A DNA stretch of 6,583 nt from Terriglobia bacterium (GTDB lineage Bacteria; Acidobacteriota; Terriglobia; UBA7540). A program made the translations under genes and the position numbers. Every line of letters begins with the position of its first letter. Position 1 is the first letter of the stretch. The DNA lies in the NCBI GenBank assembly GCA_030040515.1, contig JASHTO010000017.1, forward strand, positions 1 to 6,583, given 5' to 3'. Of this stretch, positions 1-6,583 are shown piece by piece. Below the pieces are notes generated by a model, which had not been told where the DNA came from, did not search any database, and saw nothing but the letters and a program-made list of their open reading frames with translations.

Positions 1-1220
1 TGGACGGCGCGGTGTGGAAACTGCGTGACAAGCGCGTGGCGGCGCTGTTGATCGAGCCGGGGACGCGCACTCCCGAGGCGCGTGGGACGGGCCAGGGCGC
101 GATCACCGCCACGCGCTGGCTGGCGGGCCAAACGCACTCCCCGCGCGCGCTCCGAGTGGGCTTGGCGGCCGTTCTAATCCTCTGGGGAGCGCTGGACCTG
201 GTCCACTATGTGCTCGAAACCGACGCGGGAAACCTCACCTCCCTGCGGCGCGCCGCGCGCTTGAACCCCTATGACAGCTCGCTGCAACTGCGCATCGCGC
301 GGGTGGATTTGCAAACCGGCGACGTGGATCAGGCGCTCGGCGCGATGCGGCGCGCGGTGGCCGCCAATCCCGAAAATCCCATACCCCAGCAAACCCTGGG
401 CCGCGCCCTGATCGAGCATCGCCGCTGGAGCGAGGCTTACGACCAATACCAGAAAATGCTCGCTCTCTTCCCGCGCGATCCGGATGCACTGGTTACCTTC
501 GGAATCCTCGCTCAACAGCAGGGCGACTTGCCCAGAGCGATGGAAGTTTGGGAGGAGGCAATTCAGATCGACCCGCGCCAGGCGAACGCGCACTTGTACC
601 TGGCCGAAGGGCTCGACCAGCGTAATCCCGGCGCCGCATTCCCCCATTATGAGGCCTACCTACGCTTGACTGCCGCCCAACTCAGCCAGCGGGAAAAGCA
701 GGGAGAGGACCTGCGCGCCTCGACTGACCAGTTCGCGACCGTGATGCTTAAACTAGCTGATGACTATGCGCGGACCCACCAGCGCCAGCTCGCTTTGCAG
801 GCTTATGAATCCGTGATGCGTCTCGCCGAGCGAGCAAGCGACCAGCCGCTTGTGGCTGTGGCGCTGGCGCACCTGGCGGACCTGCAGGATAAGACCGGCG
901 ACATCGCCTTCGCCGCGGCAACCTACCAACACGTGCTGGCTCTCGATCAAGACCTGCCTGACCGTAAGGCTGAGGCGTCAGACTGGTTCAACTACGGGCA
1001 ATTTCTGTTGAGACGCGGGCAGTCTGCGGAAATCGCCTTGGCTTGTTTCTTGCAGGCGGAAAAGCTGCTGGATTCAACCCCTGGCTCCCAACTCGAGACG
1101 GCAAAGAAAGTTCGCGAGCAGGTGGAAAAAGCGCTGGGCGGAAGGGCCGTGGCCGTCCGAAAAAATTTGGCATGGTTTCTTGCCAGGGCGATGTCCTTAA
1201 ACCCCGTTGAGGCAAGATGA
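1..1220 (+). CDS. TPR-repeat membrane protein, C-terminal part (5' end outside window)
   Basis: The frame is already open at base 3 (Asp-Gly-Ala before the GTG at 12) and no ribosome binding site precedes that GTG, so the true start is probably upstream. Numbering from the GTG, 402 residues are visible. A basic segment comes first, then one hydrophobic helix at about 48-68, then helical repeats. TPR-like units with the usual small/aromatic spacing and the Asn-Pro or Asp-Pro ending lie at about 90-121, 124-156, 157-190, 243-275, 280-314 and 324-352. TPR arrays bind other proteins. A membrane helix followed by TPRs is common at the C-terminus of polytopic cell-envelope proteins such as O-antigen ligase-like or GT39-type proteins, but nothing visible proves that family. 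The function is unknown. The gene stops with TGA at 1218-1220 and is separated from perR by 211 bases of hairpin repeats and promoter, so it is not in the perR operon. Confidence 0.8.
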   Translation, partial: DGAVWKLRDKRVAALLIEPGTRTPEARGTGQGAITATRWLAGQTHSPRALRVGLAAVLILWGALDLVHYVLETDAGNLTSLRRAARLNPYDSSLQLRIARVDLQTGDVDQALGAMRRAVAANPENPIPQQTLGRALIEHRRWSEAYDQYQKMLALFPRDPDALVTFGILAQQQGDLPRAMEVWEEAIQIDPRQANAHLYLAEGLDQRNPGAAFPHYEAYLRLTAAQLSQREKQGEDLRASTDQFATVMLKLADDYARTHQRQLALQAYESVMRLAERASDQPLVAVALAHLADLQDKTGDIAFAAATYQHVLALDQDLPDRKAEASDWFNYGQFLLRRGQSAEIALACFLQAEKLLDSTPGSQLETAKKVREQVEKALGGRAVAVRKNLAWFLARAMSLNPVEAR

Positions 1221-1242
1221 CCATGACGATTCATCGTTTGCT

Positions 1243-1266
1243 GTAGCGGCGCTCTACGAGCGTCGC
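1243..1266 (+). repeat. GTAG-headed hairpin (REP-like), first of three
   Basis: GTAG at 1243-1246 is followed directly by a stem whose arms are 1247-1254 and 1258-1265, eight pairs including one G-T, with a three-base loop. A GTAG foot beside a palindrome is the hallmark of REP elements that are mobilised by RAYT (REP-associated tyrosine transposase) proteins. Copy number in the genome cannot be seen here, so the REP assignment is inference. Confidence 0.5.
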
Positions 1267-1269
1267 ATT

Positions 1270-1308
1270 GTAGGGGCTTGTCCGTCATCTGACGGAGCAA
1301 GCCCCTAC
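1270..1308. repeat. Long inverted repeat with GTAG at one end and CTAC at the other (REP-like)
   Basis: The arms are 1270-1287 (GTAGGGGCTTGTCCGTCA) and 1290-1308. They pair over 18 positions with one bulged G at 1297 and only two central bases (T1288, C1289) between them. Both ends carry GTAG when read 5' to 3' on their own strand, as expected for two REP units facing each other or one long palindrome. There is no T-tract after it, so it is not a classic intrinsic terminator, although it may protect or end the transcript of the upstream TPR gene. Confidence 0.65.
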
Positions 1309-1309
1309 G

Positions 1310-1333
1310 GCGGTCCCGCCCAGGCGGGACCGC
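1310..1333. repeat. Perfect 11-bp GC-rich palindrome
   Basis: The arms GCGGTCCCGCC (1310-1320) and GGCGGGACCGC (1323-1333) are exact inverted repeats around the dinucleotide CA. It starts two bases after the preceding inverted repeat and completes a run of three hairpins in about 90 bases. No GTAG foot and no T-tract are present. It may be part of a composite repeat element or a factor-assisted transcription end point; the sequence does not decide. Confidence 0.6.
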
Positions 1334-1393
1334 ACTCCAAATCGATACAACTTTAACGTGCCCCTGAGTCGAGCAAAATTGCAAGCATACGTC

Positions 1394-1422
1394 TTGACTA
1401 AATATCACATTAGAATTAGTCT
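1394..1422 (+). promoter_or_regulatory. Candidate sigma-70-type promoter of perR-katG
   Basis: TTGACT at 1394-1399 matches the -35 consensus at five of six positions. With a 17-base spacer the -10 would be TAGTCT at 1417-1422, a weak match. TAGAAT at 1411-1416 is a much better -10 but is only 11 bases from the TTGACT and would need another -35. The segment is clearly AT-rich compared with its surroundings. Either reading places the transcript start within about ten bases of the ATG at 1432. Confidence 0.45.
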
Positions 1423-1424
1423 AG
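1410..1424 (+). promoter_or_regulatory. PerR-box-like operator
   Basis: TTAGAATTAGTCTAG has 7-1-7 symmetry with five of seven pairs matching. It agrees with the Bacillus subtilis PerR box (TTATAATNATTATAA) at 10 of the 14 defined positions. It overlaps the candidate -10 region and ends 7 bases before the perR start codon, a natural place for autorepression of perR-katG. A wider exact inverted repeat, GACTAA at 1396-1401 and TTAGTC at 1416-1421, shares the same stretch. Binding is inferred, not shown. Confidence 0.5.
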
Positions 1425-1431
1425 CTTCGGC

Positions 1432-1857
1432 ATGGACGCCGCGGCAATCAAAAAGTCCCTGGAGGGCAGTGGGTTGCGCTGCACGCCGCAGCGCTATGCG
1501 GTGATGGCCTTTCTGATGGAACAAACCTCTCATCCCACCGCTGCAGAAATTCTCAAAGCTGTGAATCGTGCGGATCCGCGCTGCTCGCGGGCCACGACTT
1601 ATAACAATCTGCGCGACCTGGTGCAGGCGGGTCTGGTGCGTGAAGTGGCGGTGGAAGGCCGCGCCGCGCGATTCGATGCGCAAGGCGTGCGGCACCACCA
1701 CTTTATCTGCGATCGCTGCGGCAATGTTGAGGACATAAAGTGGTACGACGTGCCCCGGCCTGCGTCCAGGTCCCTCGGCAAGCGGACTCTTCGCCAGTGC
1801 GAGGTTATTTTCCGCGGGCTCTGCGCGAAGTGCGCTCCGCGGCGATTGCACAAATAA
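1432..1857 (+). CDS. perR: Fur-family peroxide-responsive repressor, PerR type
   Basis: This 141-residue protein has the usual Fur-family length. An N-terminal winged helix contains the recognition region at about 52-69 (Ser-Arg-Ala-Thr-Thr-Tyr-Asn-Asn-Leu), followed by the C-terminal dimerisation and metal domain. The structural zinc site is complete: Cys93, Cys96, Cys131 and Cys134. Aligned by eye with B. subtilis PerR, the regulatory metal ligands are His34, Asp82, His88, His90 and Asp101. Asp rather than Glu at position 82 (B. subtilis Asp85) is the feature known to separate peroxide-sensing PerR from iron-sensing Fur. In the family, Fe-catalysed oxidation of the His equivalent to 34 or 88 releases DNA. 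The catalase gene begins 20 bases downstream, which supports an oxidative-stress role. An in-frame TAG at 1417-1419 rules out an upstream start; ATG 1432 lacks a Shine-Dalgarno sequence, so translation may be leaderless. FurA-like regulators of katG are the nearest alternative. Confidence 0.88.
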   Translation: MDAAAIKKSLEGSGLRCTPQRYAVMAFLMEQTSHPTAAEILKAVNRADPRCSRATTYNNLRDLVQAGLVREVAVEGRAARFDAQGVRHHHFICDRCGNVEDIKWYDVPRPASRSLGKRTLRQCEVIFRGLCAKCAPRRLHK

Positions 1858-1862
1858 AATCC

Positions 1863-1870
1863 AAGGAGGA
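1863..1870 (+). promoter_or_regulatory. Strong Shine-Dalgarno sequence of katG
   Basis: AAGGAGGA lies 7 bases before the ATG at 1878. It decides the katG start: the same frame stays open back to a GTG at 1740 inside perR, but that upstream extension has no ribosome binding site and no catalase-like sequence. Confidence 0.9.
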
Positions 1871-1877
1871 TGAACTT

Positions 1878-4136
<2,259 letters not shown>

Positions 4137-4167
4137 TCTTCAACACCAGGTGCGGACCTCTTGGGGT

Positions 4168-4195
4168 GCGGGAGCTGCGGCTCCCGCCTTTTTCT
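4168..4195 (+). terminator. Intrinsic terminator of the perR-katG operon
   Basis: The perfect 8-bp stem GCGGGAGC (4168-4175) and GCTCCCGC (4180-4187) encloses a four-base loop and is followed by CTTTTTCT. It begins 31 bases after the katG stop codon, the expected place for Rho-independent termination. Confidence 0.88.
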
Positions 4196-4230
4196 ATCAT
4201 CCGATAACTTGCCGCACCGAATGACGACAA

Positions 4231-4363
4231 TGGGTAGCCACGGTCAGTGATTTTTTGACCGTGGGCTCTTTATTTTTTCCATTTATCATCCATGAAGCCA
4301 TGCACCATATGGCACGTGGGGAGGAAGAACCCACAGTCAGGAAATCACTGACTGTGGCTACCA
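4231..4363. repeat. REPIN-like element: two inverted GTAG-headed hairpins
   Basis: The ends 4231-4265 and 4330-4363 are inverted copies of each other, identical at 30 of 34 aligned positions with one single-base gap. Each copy is itself a hairpin: stem 4238-4246 with 4256-4264, and stem 4331-4339 with 4349-4357, both with 9-base loops. GTAG stands right before the left stem (4234-4237) and CTAC right after the right stem (4358-4361), so each unit has the GTAG foot typical of REP sequences. Two REP units facing each other across a short spacer form a REPIN, a non-autonomous element moved by a RAYT transposase encoded elsewhere. A MITE of another family is the alternative; no target-site duplication is evident. 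The 64-base centre carries no gene. Confidence 0.7.
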
Positions 4364-4474
4364 CTTCCTCGTTGCCGCTCCGCTCATCTCTCTTTAAAGA
4401 CGATTACGTCCCCGAAGCCGCTCGTTTCGCCTTGACTATCGCCTCGAGATGCGAGACGCTGTTTTCAAGACGCC
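4364..4474 (+). other. Unassigned region upstream of the sigma gene
   Basis: With the terminator and the REPIN-like element removed, this is what remains of the 338-base gap. It must hold the promoter of the sigma/kinase operon unless that operon is read through from upstream. TTGACT at 4432-4437 resembles a -35 element, but nothing like TATAAT occurs 16-18 bases later. A small inverted repeat CTCG/CGAG at 4443-4455 is too short to interpret. No gene is seen. Confidence 0.4.
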
Positions 4475-5047
4475 ATGGAGGCGACCAACCCAAACATTTC
4501 TACTCTGATCGATTTGGCGGAGCGGGGTGACGCAGCTTCGGCGGGTGAGCTTTTTACCCTTCTCTATAGCGAACTCCATCGGCTGGCCAAACGCCAACTT
4601 GCGTGCCAGGGCGTTGTAACTCTCAGTGCTTCAACGCTCATTCACGAGGCTTACTTGGATATGGCCGCGGCCGGGGGCCCATCTTTTCCTGATCGGGGCC
4701 GCTTTATGACGTATGCAGCGCGCGTGATGCGCGGCCTCATCATCGATCACATCCGGAACCGTCTCGCCATCAAGCGCGGCGGCCAGTTCGAACTCACCTC
4801 CCTCACCACCAATGTTGCAGATGTTTCGAGCGACGAACAAGAACTTACCCAGATCAGCAAGGCTCTCGACAAACTGGCCGAAAAGGATAATTCCTTGTCG
4901 CAGATTGTGGATCTGAAGTTCTTCTGCGGATTCTCATTCATTGAGATTGCCGAGATGCTTGGGGTGTCCGAACGTACCGTCCAGCGAAAATGGGAAAAGG
5001 CCCGCATTTATCTCTATCAGAGCCTGCGAACGGATTTGCCGTTGTGA
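4475..5047 (+). CDS. ECF-type RNA polymerase sigma factor (resembles TIGR02999 / Sig-70_X6)
   Basis: A 190-residue protein with the two domains of an extracytoplasmic-function sigma factor. Region 2 spans about 20-95 and includes Leu-Ile-His-Glu-Ala-Tyr at 55-60 and Asp-His-Ile-Arg-Asn-Arg followed by Lys-Arg-Gly-Gly at 91-103, both typical of the group seen in Acidobacteria and Planctomycetes. Region 4 spans about 125-185, with a helix-turn-helix at 153-184 (Ile-Ala-Glu-Met-Leu-Gly-Val-Ser-Glu-Arg-Thr-Val-Gln-Arg) for -35 recognition. Where classical ECF factors have Asp-Ala-Glu-Asp in region 2.2, this one has Ser51-Ala52-Ser53-Thr54. There is no C-terminal extension. The start at ATG 4475 has only a weak upstream purine run; there is no better in-frame choice that keeps region 2. 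A Ser/Thr kinase gene starts 7 bases after the stop, and no anti-sigma gene is in view, so control by the kinase is plausible. Target promoters are unknown. Confidence 0.9.
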   Translation: MEATNPNISTLIDLAERGDAASAGELFTLLYSELHRLAKRQLACQGVVTLSASTLIHEAYLDMAAAGGPSFPDRGRFMTYAARVMRGLIIDHIRNRLAIKRGGQFELTSLTTNVADVSSDEQELTQISKALDKLAEKDNSLSQIVDLKFFCGFSFIEIAEMLGVSERTVQRKWEKARIYLYQSLRTDLPL

Positions 5048-5054
5048 AGAACCG

Positions 5055-6583
5055 ATGGCCATGCTCACACCCGATCAATGGCAGGAAGTAAGCCCCTACC
5101 TCGACGAGGTTCTGGAGATCGATCCGGAAAAACGCGACGCGTGGATGCTTTCGCTTCGGGAAAAAGACCCGAAGCTGGCTTCCATCATCCAGGCGCTATT
5201 GCACGATCAGCAGCAAATGAACGAAAGAGGATTTCTTGAGAAGTCCCCGCTAAGTGTAGACTCGAGGCTGACCGGCCAGAAGCTCGGCGCCTACACCCTT
5301 GTCTCGCCCATCGGTCAAGGTGGAATGGGCAGCGTGTGGCTGGCCCGGCGCAGTGATGGGCGGTTTGAGCGGCAGGCCGCAGTGAAGTTTGTGAAGATCG
5401 CGATCACCAACCGCGAGACGGAAGAGCGCTTCAAACGCGAAGGCAGAATTCTCGGCCAGCTTACTCATCCGCATATCGCCTCCCTGCTTGATGCCGGCAT
5501 CTCTCCTGACGGCAGCCCTTATCTCATTCTCGAATACGTTGAGGGCGTGGCCATTGACCAATATTGCGATGCACACGGGCTCGACGTCGACGCGCGCGTC
5601 AAGCTTTTTCTCGATGTGCTGGGCGCCATGGCGGAGGTCCATGCCCATCTGGTTGTCCATCGGGACATCAAGCCTTCCAACGTGCTGGTCCGCAAAGACG
5701 GCCAGGTGAAATTGCTGGATTTTGGAATTGCCAAGCTGCTGGCCCGGGAGGAAGAGTCCGCTTTGGCAATTACGCACACGATGGAAGGCGGAGGGGCGCT
5801 GACTCCGCGATTTGCCGCGCCGGAGCAGGTCACGCGTGGAGCCGTGACCACCGCCACGGACGTGTATGCGCTGGGAGTGCTGCTCTACCTCCTGCTGACG
5901 GGGCAGCATCCTGCCGGGCCGGGCGCGGACACCCCGGCAGAACTGGTCAAAGCGATTGTCGAAGTGGAACCTCGCCGGGCATCGGAAGCTGTTCTGGCGG
6001 GTGGAAACGCGGCGGGAACGCACGGCTCGACGCCCGAGAAGCTTAGCCGCCAGTTGCGTGGAGATCTCGACACGATTCTGGGCAAAGCCCTGAAGAAACA
6101 CCCGCAGGAGCGGTACGCCTCCGTGACAGCCTTCGGCGACGACCTCCGGCGCTATCTCCAGCATGAGCCCATCAGCGCCCGGCCGGATACACTCGCCTAC
6201 AGCGCCGCCAAATTTTTGCGCCGCAATCGCACCGTCGTAGTCTTGACCGCCACCGCCCTTGCGCTGGTCATTGGAAGCCTCTCCGCCGGCTTGCTGATGG
6301 CCAATCGTGCGCGCAAAATTGCCGAACGCCGGTTTGTGCAGGTACACCAACTTGCCATAAATTTTATAGAACTGGATGGTGATCTCCGCGGCCTGCCGGG
6401 TTCGACGAAAGTCCGGATGAAGATGGTTTCCGACGCGATGCAATACCTGACCTCGTTGGGCAGCGACGTTCATGGCGACAAGGATCTGGCGCTCGATGTT
6501 GCCCTGGCCTATATCCGGGTCGCTCACGTTCAAGGCGATCCCACTTCGCCCAACCTCGGCCAATTCACTGAGGCGGAAGGAAG
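5055..6583 (+). CDS. Transmembrane Ser/Thr protein kinase with TPR-like C-terminus (3' end outside window)
   Basis: The frame from ATG 5055 is open to the window edge, giving 509 residues. The order is: a helical leader (1-75); a Hanks-type kinase domain (about 80-370); a basic stretch and one membrane helix (about 393-416); then the start of a helical, TPR-like region typical of this family (417 onward). The kinase motifs are complete: Gly-Gln-Gly-Gly-Met-Gly at 87-92, Lys111 (ATP), Glu129 (helix C), His-Arg-Asp at 202-204 with Lys206 and Asn209, Asp-Phe-Gly at 222-224 and Ala-Pro-Glu at 255-257. It is therefore likely active and of the RD class, with Thr240, Thr242 and Thr250 in the activation segment as possible phosphorylation sites. 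The kinase faces the cytoplasm and the tail probably faces the periplasm. It sits 7 bases behind the sigma gene, so the two are probably co-transcribed and perhaps translationally coupled. ATG 5061 is an alternative start. Substrates are unknown; the sigma factor is the obvious candidate. Confidence 0.93.
   Translation, partial: MAMLTPDQWQEVSPYLDEVLEIDPEKRDAWMLSLREKDPKLASIIQALLHDQQQMNERGFLEKSPLSVDSRLTGQKLGAYTLVSPIGQGGMGSVWLARRSDGRFERQAAVKFVKIAITNRETEERFKREGRILGQLTHPHIASLLDAGISPDGSPYLILEYVEGVAIDQYCDAHGLDVDARVKLFLDVLGAMAEVHAHLVVHRDIKPSNVLVRKDGQVKLLDFGIAKLLAREEESALAITHTMEGGGALTPRFAAPEQVTRGAVTTATDVYALGVLLYLLLTGQHPAGPGADTPAELVKAIVEVEPRRASEAVLAGGNAAGTHGSTPEKLSRQLRGDLDTILGKALKKHPQERYASVTAFGDDLRRYLQHEPISARPDTLAYSAAKFLRRNRTVVVLTATALALVIGSLSAGLLMANRARKIAERRFVQVHQLAINFIELDGDLRGLPGSTKVRMKMVSDAMQYLTSLGSDVHGDKDLALDVALAYIRVAHVQGDPTSPNLGQFTEAEG

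Noticed and set aside
1310..1333. Intrinsic terminator of the TPR gene
   Set aside because: The stem is perfect but the loop has only two bases and the following CACTCCAAATCG is not a T-tract; it is kept as a palindromic repeat.
1405..1851. 148-codon open frame on the minus strand over perR
   Set aside because: The plus strand encodes a Fur-family protein with complete zinc and regulatory sites; the antisense frame has no recognisable features.
1740..1877. Upstream extension of the katG frame to a GTG at 1740
   Set aside because: It lies inside perR, has no ribosome binding site, and its translation is not catalase-like; ATG 1878 has a strong Shine-Dalgarno sequence at the right distance.
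4432..4460. Sigma-70 promoter for the sigma/kinase operon at TTGACT
   Set aside because: No acceptable -10 element lies 16-18 bases after the TTGACT, so it is not listed as a promoter.
4255..4530. 91-codon open frame on the plus strand before the sigma gene
   Set aside because: It starts inside the left hairpin of the repeat element, crosses the whole element and overlaps the sigma gene in another frame; it has no ribosome binding site and no recognisable domain.
5250..6563. 437-codon open frame on the minus strand
   Set aside because: It is antisense to the kinase gene, whose motifs are all in order on the plus strand. The minus-strand product shows no recognisable domain.

Overview
The window looks like chromosomal DNA of a GC-rich Gram-negative soil-type bacterium, most likely an Acidobacteriota member. 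This is an inference from three things: a sigma factor resembling the Sig-70_X6/TIGR02999 type, a TPR-tailed membrane Ser/Thr kinase placed directly behind it, and a high-GC genome with hairpin repeats between genes. No rRNA, tRNA, CRISPR array, integrase or transposase gene was found. All genes lie on the plus strand.

Layout. (1) 1-1220: the C-terminal part of a membrane-anchored TPR protein that enters from the left edge. (2) 1221-1431: a gap with three consecutive hairpins, two carrying GTAG feet as in REP elements, then an AT-rich promoter segment with a PerR-box-like palindrome. (3) 1432-1857 and 1878-4136: a peroxide-sensing Fur-family repressor (PerR type) followed after 20 bases by a complete catalase-peroxidase, katG. 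(4) 4137-4474: a strong intrinsic terminator, then a 133-base REPIN-like element made of two inverted GTAG-headed hairpins, then an unassigned stretch. (5) 4475-5047 and 5055-6583: an ECF-type sigma factor and, 7 bases later, a transmembrane Ser/Thr protein kinase that runs off the right edge. The kinase has no stop codon in the window and is easily missed; a long open frame on the minus strand lies over it but is spurious.

How the genes work together. PerR with katG forms an oxidative-stress unit: the repressor has the full peroxide-sensing metal site, and its likely operator overlaps its own promoter, so peroxide should switch on both repressor and catalase. The sigma/kinase pair looks like a signalling module. 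The sigma factor has Ser/Ala/Ser/Thr where classical ECF factors have Asp/Ala/Glu/Asp in region 2.2, and no anti-sigma gene is seen in the window. Phosphorylation by the adjacent kinase is therefore a testable hypothesis. The TPR protein is unrelated to either unit as far as the sequence shows.

The most interesting items are the possible phospho-switch in the sigma factor and the two sets of GTAG-headed hairpins, one of which shows a compensatory base-pair change between its two copies. No clearly new system was identified.
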